A stretch of DNA of 54,153 nt from NCBI GenBank assembly GCA_035299425.1, contig DATGWP010000069.1, forward strand, positions 1 to 54,153, written 5' to 3'. The stretch comes from Bog-950 sp035299425 (lineage in GTDB: Bacteria > Bacteroidota > Bacteroidia > Chitinophagales > LD1). The translations under genes were made by a program, and so were the position numbers. How positions within the stretch are numbered: position 1 is the stretch's first letter; each line of letters opens with the position of its first letter. The notes below the pieces were generated by a model that was not told the DNA's origin, did not search any database, and saw nothing but the letters and a program-made list of their open reading frames with translations. Below are positions 43,005 through 51,369 of this stretch, in pieces.

Positions 43005-44063
43005 TTAGAAGTTTAGCCCCTGCTGCTGCAAAAACTCATGAATTGTTTTAGGGAAAGCATATTTATTCAAATCCTTCAGCTTTACTTTTTGCAAGCCCTT
43101 AGGTTTAAATGATTTAAAATCAGCCAGTTCTATTTCTACAAACCGGAAATGAATTTTTCGGTGCGAAAGAAGCTGTGCTATCTCTTTAGAATAAGATTTG
43201 ATTTCGAACTCTGCCGTGCCAATGGCTTCGGCAATCTGTTTATGAAAATCTTTCTTTATAGGTTTAGGTGTTTCTAAAAGTGGTAACTGGTAGAGGTTTT
43301 GCCAGATATCGCTGCTTGTGCGTTTTTCTACTAGCAGCTCGTTTTTACTCTTTATATATAGATAGGTAAAGTAGCGGGGCAAAATTTTAGTCCGCTTTTC
43401 GCGGTAGGGTAGCTCGCTTACAAGCCCGAGTTGGCGGGCAAAGCATATTTTGTTGAGCGGGCAGGTATCGCATTTAGGGTTTTGGGGTGTGCAAACTACA
43501 GCGCCAAAGTCCATAATGGCCTGATTATAAGCGCCCGGCTCGTTGGCGTCTATCAGTTCCTGCGCCAGTTGGGCAAATTGTTTTTTGCCGGCAGTGGTGT
43601 CAAAGGGTGTTTCTATACCAAACACCCGCGATAACACGCGGATGACATTGCCATCTACCACCGCTTTTTTCTCATCAAACGCAAAAGAGGCGATAGCCGA
43701 GGCGGTATAATCGCCCACGCCCTTCAGCTTTACCAGTTCATCAAAGGTATTGGGGAATATGTCTTTAAAGTTTTGGTGGATGTTTTTGGCAGTTTGGTGC
43801 AGATTGCGCGCGCGGCTGTAATAGCCCAGGCCCTGCCACAGCTTCATTACTTCGTCTTCTTTGGCCAGGGCCAGCTGTTTTACCGTAGGGTATTTGGTTT
43901 TAAACCGTACAAAATATGGTAAGCCTTGCTCTACCCGGGTTTGCTGCAAAATAATTTCGCTCAGCCATATATAATAGGGGTTCTTCTCTCCCTTCCATGG
44001 CATTTGGCGGGTGTTTTTTTCTTTATTCCAGGTAAGTAAAAGGCGGGTAAAGGCTGTATTCAT
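43005..44063 (-). CDS. mutY: A/G-specific adenine glycosylase MutY
   Basis: Removes adenine mispaired with 8-oxoguanine. The 352-residue protein has the substrate motif LQQTRVEQGLPYF, the helix-hairpin-helix LKGVGDYTASAIASFAF with the catalytic Asp in VVDGNVIRVLSRVFG, and the iron-sulphur cluster C-x6-C-x2-C-x5-C (CTPQNPKCDTCPLNKIC, near residue 195). A C-terminal NUDIX-like 8-oxoG recognition domain (residues about 230-345) completes it. It is the first gene of the conserved mutY-ssb-gldE-gldD set. Confidence 0.96.
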   Translation of the reverse strand: MNTAFTRLLLTWNKEKNTRQMPWKGEKNPYYIWLSEIILQQTRVEQGLPYFVRFKTKYPTVKQLALAKEDEVMKLWQGLGYYSRARNLHQTAKNIHQNFKDIFPNTFDELVKLKGVGDYTASAIASFAFDEKKAVVDGNVIRVLSRVFGIETPFDTTAGKKQFAQLAQELIDANEPGAYNQAIMDFGAVVCTPQNPKCDTCPLNKICFARQLGLVSELPYREKRTKILPRYFTYLYIKSKNELLVEKRTSSDIWQNLYQLPLLETPKPIKKDFHKQIAEAIGTAEFEIKSYSKEIAQLLSHRKIHFRFVEIELADFKSFKPKGLQKVKLKDLNKYAFPKTIHEFLQQQGLNF

Positions 44064-44089
44064 TAAGGCTGCAATAATAGCATAGGTTG

Positions 44090-45022
44090 CTATTGCCTAA
44101 CAATCTTCTTTTCAATTAGTTCGCTATCAATCACCACGTTTAGAGAATATACGCCTTTGGGTATTTGGCCCACATCTATCTTTTCAATGGCGTTTGGCTT
44201 GCCGGTTTTAGTACAAACCACCTGCCCAAGCATGTTGCAAATAGAGTATTGTACAGATTTTATACCCGGAGAGTTCAACTCAATAAAGAGGTCATTGGTA
44301 AACGGATTGGGGTAAACGGAAATCTCTCTATCTTTTATACCATCTACAACCGAGGTATATCCTAAAAGGACGTGATTGCCAGGAGTGCCACTACATGCAA
44401 AATCCATAATAATCGGACTTAAGTAATCGTTGCCACCGCTAAGACAACAACCTCTATTTTGAAATTGAACCCAGGCGAATAATGTGTCGTTATCCTTAGG
44501 TATCATTATACCAAAAAATGCCGGGGAATCAGAAGGAAGAAAATTGCCATTTATGGAATTATCCGATCCTGCATGAATATATTCATATGAGAGAACCGTG
44601 TCGTCCCAGTTTGTTCTATAGATATCTATTGTATCGCGATAAATAAATTTATTTGCAATTTTATAAAGTGAAGAGTCTGGCCCGGGTCCAACACTGTAGC
44701 CTAAAACATTGTTGTAAGAAATTAGCGATCCATTTAAACCCAGCAACTCATTTCGCTTGAACGTATACCCACCCCATTTTTGGTGATGTGTAAAAATTAA
44801 ATCCCGAATACCGTCGCCATCCACATCAATCATCATAGATCCCGTGATAGTCTCGCCCCAATCTGCAGGATAATCGCTTTTGTATGTTAAAGGAGGCTGT
44901 GCATCCGGTATGTAGTCGGTATAGCGTGTATTAAAAGAATCGCCCGCCAAAATATAGCTTGTCTGGGCAAAACAGGGTAGGGAAAAAATAAAAACTATAA
45001 CGAAATGTAGATATTTCATCAA
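44090..45022 (-). CDS. Secreted protein with T9SS type A sorting domain
   Basis: A 310-residue secreted protein. The signal peptide ends CFAQ (residue 20). The body has one calcium-loop-like DVDGDGIRD near residue 68 and a Cys pair (RGCCLSGG), and shows no known enzyme domain. The C-terminal sorting domain begins ISVYPNPFTNDLFIEL and ends KKIVRQ. The A+T-rich codon use differs from mutY next to it. It may be a single FG-GAP-like or jelly-roll binding module; function unknown. Confidence 0.8.
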   Translation of the reverse strand: MMKYLHFVIVFIFSLPCFAQTSYILAGDSFNTRYTDYIPDAQPPLTYKSDYPADWGETITGSMMIDVDGDGIRDLIFTHHQKWGGYTFKRNELLGLNGSLISYNNVLGYSVGPGPDSSLYKIANKFIYRDTIDIYRTNWDDTVLSYEYIHAGSDNSINGNFLPSDSPAFFGIMIPKDNDTLFAWVQFQNRGCCLSGGNDYLSPIIMDFACSGTPGNHVLLGYTSVVDGIKDREISVYPNPFTNDLFIELNSPGIKSVQYSICNMLGQVVCTKTGKPNAIEKIDVGQIPKGVYSLNVVIDSELIEKKIVRQ

Positions 45023-45129
45023 ACCGAAAGTAACAGATTAAATGCATTAAGTTTTTGTTTGAAAGAATAATTTACCACCTTTATGCAGATTTCGGATTTA
45101 ATAGTGTTAACCCTTACAAACCATTATTT

Positions 45130-45459
45130 ATGAGAAAAGTAGACATAGTAAGCAAGATAGCAGACGCTACAGGGGTGCCCAAAACAGACGTGCTGATTAC
45201 ACTGGAGGCTTTCTTTAAAGAAGTGAAGGACCAGGTGAAAGAAGGAGAAAACGTGTATGTGCGTGGCTTTGGAAGTTTTATTGCTAAGAAAAGAGCACAG
45301 AAGGTAGGGCGTATAATTACGCGGGGCGAGAGCATTATAATACCTGAACACTATATACCAGCGTTTAAGCCTGCCAAAGTATTTATGGAGCAGGTAAAAA
45401 ACGGCTATAAACCAGGCCCCGGCGAAGGCCCCAAGCCGCCGGTAGAGGATGAAGAATAG
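45130..45459 (+). CDS. HU-family DNA-binding protein with acidic tail
   Basis: A 109-residue histone-like protein that bends DNA. The HU core starts MRKVDIVSKIADATGVPKTD. The arm is GFGSFIAKKRAQKVGR, followed by PAFKPAKVFMEQVK. A short Pro/Gly/Glu tail (GEGPKPPVEDEE) extends it. This HU variant is usual near gldE/mutY and RNase G in the phylum. ATG 45130 is used; an in-frame ATG at 45055 would add 25 residues unlike HU. A strong terminator follows. Confidence 0.9.
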   Translation: MRKVDIVSKIADATGVPKTDVLITLEAFFKEVKDQVKEGENVYVRGFGSFIAKKRAQKVGRIITRGESIIIPEHYIPAFKPAKVFMEQVKNGYKPGPGEGPKPPVEDEE

Positions 45460-45486
45460 TTTAGTATTATAGAAATAGAAATTTAG

Positions 45487-45522
45487 AATAGGTTTGCGGC
45501 AGGTTCGCAAACCTATTTTTTT
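45487..45522 (+). terminator. Intrinsic terminator of the HU gene
   Basis: A 12-bp perfect stem (aataggtttgcg/cgcaaacctatt), a 7-nt loop and a run of T lie 28 nt after the HU stop. Confidence 0.88.
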
Positions 45523-45554
45523 GTACCCAACCGTTTAAAAGGTATTTTTTTAAA

Positions 45555-46391
45555 ATGACACGTGATCAAGGAATAATAATTGGTGCCTGCGCGGTGCTTT
45601 GCATAGGTATTTACCTGTTTGCCGATACTAAAAAGCCCGCTAAAGAAAAGCCTGCCGATGTGGCGGCGGCCCAGGGCGATGGCCACCAGCACGAGGCAGA
45701 AGCCGAAGTGCTGGATATAGAAACTTATATAAATGAGGTAAATACCCAGATAACCGATAAGGCCGTAGCCGAAAAGGTAAAAGCATTGACCCAAACGGGC
45801 GATTACAAGGCTCTTTTGCAGGAATATCAAAAAATAGATAAGCCATTGGCAATAGCCTATTTTTCGGTAAAACTGGCTGAAAAGGAAGGAAAACCGGAGG
45901 CTTATGTAAGTGCCGGAAACTATAGCACCATGCTAATGCAAACCGCGCCGGACGTAAAAGCAAGGAACTATTTGAGCCAAAATGCCATAAAAGCGTACGA
46001 AAAAGCGGTAGAAATGGACTCTGCCACCGATAATAAGATACGACTGGCGGGTGCCTACATGGAGGGCGGCACCGCACCTATGCAGGGGGTGAGCATATTA
46101 TTAGATGTGGTAAAGCAGGATTCTACCAATATAGATGCCTTGCTTATGCTGGGCCGTTTTGGGATAATTTCGGGACAATACGATAAAGCCATTGCGCGCT
46201 TAGAAAAAATTTTATATTTGCGCCCTCAAAATTCCGAAGCGCTGCTGTTGATGGCTGAGGCCTACAATGGCAAAGGGGACAAAACAAAAGCAATAGAATT
46301 GCTGGAGAGATGTAAAAAATCGGTGAGTAGCCCCGATGCGAAAAAGGAGATTGAGAAATATATAGAGAGTATTAGAAAGCCTAACGGCTAA
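45555..46391 (+). CDS. TPR-repeat protein with N-terminal membrane anchor
   Basis: A 278-residue protein. The N-terminal helix (GIIIGACAVLCIGIYLFAD) anchors it, and a charged Ala/Glu/His-rich linker (about 30-55) follows. Tetratricopeptide-type helices (about 80-275; for example AIKAYEKAVEMDSATDNK and YDKAIARLEKILYLRPQNSE) make up the rest, ending with KSVSSPDAKKEIEKYIESIRK. It probably scaffolds protein contacts at the periplasmic or cytoplasmic face. It lies 28 nt upstream of the small basic protein and is likely co-transcribed with it. Confidence 0.82.
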   Translation: MTRDQGIIIGACAVLCIGIYLFADTKKPAKEKPADVAAAQGDGHQHEAEAEVLDIETYINEVNTQITDKAVAEKVKALTQTGDYKALLQEYQKIDKPLAIAYFSVKLAEKEGKPEAYVSAGNYSTMLMQTAPDVKARNYLSQNAIKAYEKAVEMDSATDNKIRLAGAYMEGGTAPMQGVSILLDVVKQDSTNIDALLMLGRFGIISGQYDKAIARLEKILYLRPQNSEALLLMAEAYNGKGDKTKAIELLERCKKSVSSPDAKKEIEKYIESIRKPNG

Positions 46392-46419
46392 ATATTAAGA
46401 AACAAATAAATAACGAGCC

Positions 46420-46509
46420 ATGCCTTGCGGAAAAAAGAGAAAACGTCATAAGATTGCTACCCACAAACGCAAAAAGCGTTTAAGAAAGAACCGTCACAAG
46501 AAGAAGTAA
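46420..46509 (+). CDS. Small basic AURKAIP1/COX24 (bS22/mS38)-like ribosomal protein
   Basis: A 29-residue protein of the form MPCGKKRKRHKIATHKRKKR plus LRKNRHKKK. It is almost wholly Lys, Arg and His. It matches the AURKAIP1/COX24 domain family, whose members bind the small ribosomal subunit (mS38 in mitochondria, bS22 in bacteria). Such a gene is easily missed by gene finders because of its size. It lies 28 nt after the TPR gene and upstream of RNase G. I recognise the family from the KRKRHK-ATHKRKKR pattern. Confidence 0.88.
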   Translation: MPCGKKRKRHKIATHKRKKRLRKNRHKKK

Positions 46510-46524
46510 ATTCTTCTATGCGTT

Positions 46525-46556
46525 GATGCGCGGGTGCCTTCACTCACCCGCGCATC
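46525..46556 (+). terminator. GC-rich stem-loop, possible terminator
   Basis: A 12-bp perfect stem (gatgcgcgggtg/cacccgcgcatc) with an 8-nt loop lies 15 nt after the small basic gene. No T run follows, so it may be a processing site or an RNA-stabilising hairpin instead. Confidence 0.5.
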
Positions 46557-46646
46557 GCATAACGCTTTACACTTTCCTTTCCTTTACCGGACCTACCTTA
46601 CCGATTATTACATGCACCTGGCCAGCGCCGGGCAAAAACATTTATT

Positions 46647-48197
46647 GTGAATAAAGAACTGATTATTAACTCGGGCGCCGAAGGTATAGATATTGCCTTG
46701 CTCGAAAACAAGCACCTGACGGAGTTACACCAGGAGCGAACGACCAACCAATTTACCGTAGGCGATATTTACCTGGGTAAAATAAAAAAAGTAATGCCCG
46801 GCCTGAACGCCGCATTTATAGAAGTAGGCCACGAGAAAGATGCCTTTTTGCATTACACTGACCTAAGCCCCGATATCCGCTCGGTAATGAAATTTGCCGG
46901 CCTGTGTATAGGGGGCAGCCTGCCGCCCGAGCAGATGCTGAACAACTTCGAAATTCAAAAACAGATTGTAAAAACCGGCAACGTAAAAGAAGTACTGCAA
47001 AACAAAAACAGTTTGCTGGTGCAGATTTTAAAGGAGCCTATAAGCACCAAAGGCCCTCGTCTTACCTGCGAAATATCGCTGGCCGGCCGGTTTTTAGTGC
47101 TTGTGCCGTTTAACGATTCGGTAGGCGTATCTAAAAAAATAGATTCGGCCGACGAGCGCAAGCGCCTGAAAGTATTGGTAGAAAGCCTGAAGCCTAAAAA
47201 CTTTGGTGTAATAGTACGCACGGTAGCCGCCGGCAAAAACGCCGCCGAACTACACCAGGATTTGCTGACCCTGCAAAACAAATGGCAGGAGATGATGCGC
47301 AACCTTAAAAATGCGCAACCGGTAACTAAAGTACTGAGCGAAGAGAGCAAAACCACCGGTATACTCCGCGATTTGCTTTCGCCCCAGTTCAACAAAATAG
47401 TAACTAACGATGCTAAACTGGAGAAGGAAATATCGGAATACCTGGCCCGCGTAGCACCCGAGAAAAAAGACATAGTGCAGCGCTACACTGGTAATGTACC
47501 TATGTACGATCACTTTGGTATTACCAAGCAGATTAAAGCATCGTTTGGCAAAACGGTGAACATGCCTAACGGCAGCTATATTATTATAGAGAAGACCGAA
47601 GCCTGCCATGTAATAGATGTAAACAGCGGCCACCGCAGCACTATGGATGGCAACCAGGAGAGCAATGCCCTGAAAGTGAACATGGAGGCCGCCGAAGAAA
47701 TTGGCCGCCAGTTGCGCCTGCGCGATTTGGGCGGTATTATCGTTATCGATTTTATCGACATGAAAAGCCAGGAAAACAAAAAGGCTTTGCAAATGCACAT
47801 GAAGGATATAATGGATAGCGACCGCGCTACACATACCATTCTGCCGCTAAGCAAGTTTAACCTGATGCAGATAACGCGCGAGCGTGTGCGCCCCGAAATA
47901 AACATAGCTACTACCGAGGCCTGCCCTACCTGCGGCGGCACCGGCGAAATAACATCCTCATTGCTATTGCTGGATGAAATTGAAAGCGACCTTACACACC
48001 TGCTTACCACGCATGCTAAACTTACGCTGTACTGCCACCCTATAGTGGGTGCGTACCTGCGTAAGGGTTTCCCATCACTACGAACCAAGTGGTTCCTGAA
48101 ACACAAAAAATGGATATCGATACAAGCCAGCGAAAACCTGGGTATGACCGATTACAAATTTTTTGATGATAACGATGAAGAGATAAAGATTGATTAA
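46647..48197 (+). CDS. rng: Ribonuclease E/G family protein (RNase G)
   Basis: A single-strand-specific endoribonuclease for rRNA and mRNA processing. The 516-residue protein has an S1-like insert near the start (GDIYLGKIKKVMPGLNAAFIE), the 5'-sensor and DNase-I-like catalytic core with VIDVNSGH and IVIDFIDMKS metal sites, the zinc-link CPTCGGTG, and a C-terminal small domain. Length is typical for Bacteroidota RNase G. The start is GTG at 46647 (GTG AAT AAA GAA CTG), where the family begins NKELIIN; no ATG is near. Confidence 0.95.
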   Translation: MNKELIINSGAEGIDIALLENKHLTELHQERTTNQFTVGDIYLGKIKKVMPGLNAAFIEVGHEKDAFLHYTDLSPDIRSVMKFAGLCIGGSLPPEQMLNNFEIQKQIVKTGNVKEVLQNKNSLLVQILKEPISTKGPRLTCEISLAGRFLVLVPFNDSVGVSKKIDSADERKRLKVLVESLKPKNFGVIVRTVAAGKNAAELHQDLLTLQNKWQEMMRNLKNAQPVTKVLSEESKTTGILRDLLSPQFNKIVTNDAKLEKEISEYLARVAPEKKDIVQRYTGNVPMYDHFGITKQIKASFGKTVNMPNGSYIIIEKTEACHVIDVNSGHRSTMDGNQESNALKVNMEAAEEIGRQLRLRDLGGIIVIDFIDMKSQENKKALQMHMKDIMDSDRATHTILPLSKFNLMQITRERVRPEINIATTEACPTCGGTGEITSSLLLLDEIESDLTHLLTTHAKLTLYCHPIVGAYLRKGFPSLRTKWFLKHKKWISIQASENLGMTDYKFFDDNDEEIKID

Positions 48198-48201
48198 AGC
48201 T

Positions 48202-48240
48202 AAAAGAGCCGGAGCCTAAAAACTCCGGCTCTTTTGTTTT
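48202..48240 (+). terminator. Intrinsic terminator of rng
   Basis: A 13-bp perfect stem (aaaagagccggag/ctccggctctttt, 48202-48214 and 48223-48235) with an 8-nt loop and a T-rich tail lies just after the stop. Confidence 0.9.
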
Positions 48241-48290
48241 ATAATGGTTGTTAGCTAATATTATTACAGAAACAAGTAAATCATCAACCT

Positions 48291-48926
48291 TTGATAACAG
48301 TTACAACCCGTCCTATTACCGATAACGAAAAGCAATTGCTAATGCAGCGGTTGCCAGGAATTTACAGTAAGGTAGAAGGCTTTTTTATGAAGCTCATCCC
48401 CGTTGTTTTGGTTTTGCTTGCTCCTCTTCTTATATACGATAAATACTTTCCAGTTCCTTCAAATATTCAGGCTGTGTATTGCATATTAATTGTAATACTA
48501 GCGATAGGCATTACCATTTGGCTCACAATAAAATGGGAGGGCGGGTTAAGCAATGCAAAACAAATTGCCGCTATTGATAGTGCCTTAATTGAAATTTTTA
48601 ATGTAAAAACATCAAGAGCAATTGAACGCGAAGACCCTGAAGATTTCGGCCCTGCTTACTATCTTGAAGTGTTAGAGAATGGAAAACCTAAAACACTGTT
48701 TTTATGGGGCCAATATTTTGATGAACTTGAAGAAGCGCAGTTTCCTAATACCGAATTTGAATACACCAGAGTAAAACGTAATGGTGAGTTTATCAGTTTT
48801 GTAACGCTGGGTAAATACTTTCAACCAGAAAGAATACTACCGCCTTTTGCGGAAGAGGTTTGGAAAAATGATGGCTGCCCCAGCGATGGCCAAATTCTGA
48901 ACCTCATGTTTGATGAAGTAAAATAA
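48291..48926 (+). CDS. Hypothetical membrane protein with two helices
   Basis: A 211-residue protein of unknown function. Two adjacent membrane helices (LIPVVLVLLAPLLIY near 36-48 and YCILIVILAIGITIWLTI near 64-81) are followed by a soluble acidic domain of about 130 residues (IAAIDSALIEIFNVKTSRA, YYLEVLENGKPKTLFLWGQY). The start is a TTG at 48291; no ATG lies before the helices other than one at residue 18, so the start is uncertain. It is A+T-rich compared with rng. No family is recognised. Confidence 0.6.
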   Translation: MITVTTRPITDNEKQLLMQRLPGIYSKVEGFFMKLIPVVLVLLAPLLIYDKYFPVPSNIQAVYCILIVILAIGITIWLTIKWEGGLSNAKQIAAIDSALIEIFNVKTSRAIEREDPEDFGPAYYLEVLENGKPKTLFLWGQYFDELEEAQFPNTEFEYTRVKRNGEFISFVTLGKYFQPERILPPFAEEVWKNDGCPSDGQILNLMFDEVK

Positions 48927-48956
48927 ACCTCAGCCTTTCGGTTGTGCAAATACCTA

Positions 48957-48964
48957 TATCTTTG
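48957..48964 (+). promoter_or_regulatory. TAnnTTTG promoter box of the expansin gene
   Basis: A perfect tatctttg box lies 19 nt before ATG 48984. It supports that ATG over an upstream in-frame one at 48942. Confidence 0.55.
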
Positions 48965-48983
48965 TAGCTGTAAACTATCAGCT

Positions 48984-49925
48984 ATGGTAAAAAATCTACT
49001 TTGTATTTTATGCGCCTTATTGTTTTGGGTTAATAATGCACTAGCTCAATTTTGTTCCGATGTAGTATACCCCGCTACTACTACCTATTATACTCCGGCA
49101 GCTGGTTATTGTACCCTGCCCATACCCGATACACCGGTATACCTGGTTGCTCTTAGCCCCGCCCAATATGATACTGCTATAGGTTGCGGGGCCTGTATGC
49201 AAATTACCGGCAATAAAGGAAGTATAATAGGACAGGTGGGCGACTTATGCCCTTCTTGTACAGGTTATAATCTTGATATTAGTGCAGATGCGGGCCTGCT
49301 GCTTGATTCCATTCAGGGCATTAGCAACATACAATGGCACTATGTGGGCTGTCCTGTCAACGGACCGGTAAAATTTGCCTACCAGGGGTCGAACCCATAT
49401 TACATAAAGGTACAGGTGCGCAACCATCGCTACCCTATTAATAAAGTAGAGGTAAGAGGAAATTCGGGTGTGTTTATGCAGCTGCCTAAAACCATGGATA
49501 ATTTTTTTAGCAGCACCTGGCCAAGTGGCCCCGAGAACGGCCCTTACGATTTTAGAATTACCAATGTACTGGGCGATACGATTCTTGAAACCGGCATACC
49601 GCTGCTGACCAATAATGACAGTGTATTTAGCGGTGCTCATCAATTTCCGGTTTGCATAAACGAAATTAACGGTATAACAACACCTTTCAAAACCAAATCG
49701 CAGGTAGAGATATTAAACAGTTCAGCTAATACACTTTCAGTTTTTAACCATAATAACTACAGTATAGATTATCAGGTGCTGGATGTATTGGGACGAAACA
49801 TAGCAGCCGGCAATTTATCAGGTATTTCACAACAGTCTTTATCCCTTCAGCAGGGCGGCGTTTATATAGTTAGATATACAGCCCCGCAGTTTGGCACACA
49901 GGCTAAGCGGGTGATGGTTAGATAA
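48984..49925 (+). CDS. Bacterial expansin with T9SS type A sorting domain
   Basis: A 313-residue secreted protein that should loosen cellulose or peptidoglycan-polysaccharide contacts without hydrolysis. The signal peptide ends NNALAQ (residue 22). Domain D1 (double-psi beta barrel, about 25-110) has CGACMQITGNKG, the key acid block GDLCPSC (Asp87) and NLDISADAG (Asp98). Domain D2 (about 115-215) has GSNPYYIKVQVRNHRYPINKVEV, which aligns with the expansin carbohydrate-binding strand. A type A sorting region follows to MVR. Conserved Cys pairs fit two disulphides. Its stop overlaps the convergent kynU stop by 8 nt. Confidence 0.86.
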   Translation: MVKNLLCILCALLFWVNNALAQFCSDVVYPATTTYYTPAAGYCTLPIPDTPVYLVALSPAQYDTAIGCGACMQITGNKGSIIGQVGDLCPSCTGYNLDISADAGLLLDSIQGISNIQWHYVGCPVNGPVKFAYQGSNPYYIKVQVRNHRYPINKVEVRGNSGVFMQLPKTMDNFFSSTWPSGPENGPYDFRITNVLGDTILETGIPLLTNNDSVFSGAHQFPVCINEINGITTPFKTKSQVEILNSSANTLSVFNHNNYSIDYQVLDVLGRNIAAGNLSGISQQSLSLQQGGVYIVRYTAPQFGTQAKRVMVR

Positions 49926-51180
49926 GGCTGGCAAACCTCCACACATCCTCAAAGGTATTATACAACGGCACCGGTGCTACGCGTATAACATCCGGTTCGC
50001 GCCAGTCGGCTATTACGCCGGCTTTACTTATCTTTTCAAATAGCTGTTTGCCATTAGCTTTTGTCTGTATCGATAGCTGGCAACCTCGGTGCTCCTTTAC
50101 GGCGGGGGTAATTATTTTGTATTCACCGTTGTCTTTCGTCCGTTGTCCGCCGTCGGTCAATAGCCAATATAGGTAACCGGTAAGTAACTCCGATTTTTTG
50201 CGCAAGGCGGGTAATGTTGCTTTGTCAAATATTTCGAGCGATGCTTTATGCGCAGCCATGCTAAGTATAGGCGCATTGCTTATCTGCCAACCGGCTGCAC
50301 CGGTTTGTGGCACAAAATTCTTCTGCATTTTAAACCGCGTCTTTTCATCGTTGCCCCACCAGCCTGCTAAGCGGGGTAGTGATGAATTGTTAGCGTGGCG
50401 TTCATTTACAAACACACCACTCACCCCACCGGGGCCGCTGTTAAGGTATTTGTAACTGCACCAGGTAGCAAAATCAATACCCCAATTATGCAACTGTAAC
50501 TCAACATTACCAATAGCATGTGCAAGGTCAAGCCCGATAGTTATGTTGTGTGTTGCGCATACTGCTGCAATCTTGGGTATCTCAAATAACTGACCGGTAT
50601 AGTAATTTACCACACTTAGCATTACCAGTGCCAGTTCGTCTTTATGCTCTTCTATCTTCGATATTATATCTTCTGTGCGCAGGGTTACTTCACCTGCGCG
50701 CGGCATTACTTCTACTATGCAGTCTTCGGGGTTTAAACCATGCAGACGAATCTGCTGTTCTATAGCGTAGTAGTCCGATGGAAATTCATTCGCCTCTACC
50801 AGTATTTTATTTCTCTTTCCTTCTGGGCGGTAGAAAGATATCAGCATCAGGTTAAGGTTAACCGTTAGCTGGTTCATTACTACTACTTCGCTTTTATCGG
50901 CACCTACCAATCGCCCTATCGATTCTGAAAAAAAGTGATGGTAATACAGCCAGGGATTTTTTCCATGCAGGTGGCCTTCTACTCCCAAATTGCGCCAGTC
51001 TTCCAGCTCAACTTTCAGGTGGTCTTCAACTGTTTTTGGCTGCAAGCCCAGTGAGTTACCGCATAGGTAAATAGCATCTTTGCCATCTACCTGTGGTATG
51101 TAAAATTGCTGGCGGAAATCTTTAAGTGTATCCTTCTCATCGAGCGAGCGGGCAAATTTTAAGGTATTTTCGAAGGTCAT
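49918..51180 (-). CDS. kynU: Kynureninase KynU
   Basis: A PLP enzyme that cleaves kynurenine or 3-hydroxykynurenine to (hydroxy)anthranilate and alanine in tryptophan breakdown. The 420-residue product has IYLCGNSLGLQPK, the PLP acid Asp218 in GLDLAHAIGN, the Schiff-base Lys244 in CSYKYLNSGPGG and the C-terminal RGCQLSI. The frame reaches 51300 through repeat DNA; ATG 51180 begins the family protein. Residues near 341-352 (TDGGQRTKDNGE) are encoded by a short DNA repeat (50126-50159) in a surface loop. An ACMSD-like gene of the same pathway is on the same strand 0.9 kb upstream, across the RAYT region. Confidence 0.95.
   Translation of the reverse strand: MTFENTLKFARSLDEKDTLKDFRQQFYIPQVDGKDAIYLCGNSLGLQPKTVEDHLKVELEDWRNLGVEGHLHGKNPWLYYHHFFSESIGRLVGADKSEVVVMNQLTVNLNLMLISFYRPEGKRNKILVEANEFPSDYYAIEQQIRLHGLNPEDCIVEVMPRAGEVTLRTEDIISKIEEHKDELALVMLSVVNYYTGQLFEIPKIAAVCATHNITIGLDLAHAIGNVELQLHNWGIDFATWCSYKYLNSGPGGVSGVFVNERHANNSSLPRLAGWWGNDEKTRFKMQKNFVPQTGAAGWQISNAPILSMAAHKASLEIFDKATLPALRKKSELLTGYLYWLLTDGGQRTKDNGEYKIITPAVKEHRGCQLSIQTKANGKQLFEKISKAGVIADWREPDVIRVAPVPLYNTFEDVWRFASLI
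50126..50159. repeat. Interspersed short-unit repeat inside kynU
   Basis: On the plus strand it is a run of ccgttgtc/cgtccgttgtc/cgccgtcggtc units. It is in frame with kynU and adds a Gly/Gln/Lys/Asp-rich loop. Confidence 0.5.
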
Positions 51181-51200
51181 AATTTGGTATAAGGCTGTTA

Positions 51201-51247
51201 TGATGGCATGACTAAGCAAAGCCTGCGGAAAGCAGGTCATGCTATCA
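51201..51247 (+). repeat. REP-like hairpin 1
   Basis: The arms tgatggcatga and tcatgctatca pair with one mismatch, enclosing actaagcaaagc and a cctgc/gcagg stem. It is oriented head to the left, between the kynU start and hairpin 2. Confidence 0.75.
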
Positions 51248-51295
51248 TTATTAACGCCACCAATAATAGTAAAAGTAGCCCAGATAAGTAGAGTA

Positions 51296-51347
51296 GTCAT
51301 GGCATGACTATAGCTTTGCTCGGGGCTTTGCTTAGTCGTGCCATGAC
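51296..51347 (-). repeat. REP-like hairpin 2
   Basis: The arms gtcatggcatgacta and its near-complement ending ccatgac pair over about 16 bp. Read on the minus strand it has the same head (ggcacgactaagcaaagc) as hairpins 1 and 4, so it is inverted relative to hairpin 1. Confidence 0.75.
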
Positions 51348-51369
51348 CGAGCGCTTCTTCGATAATGTG

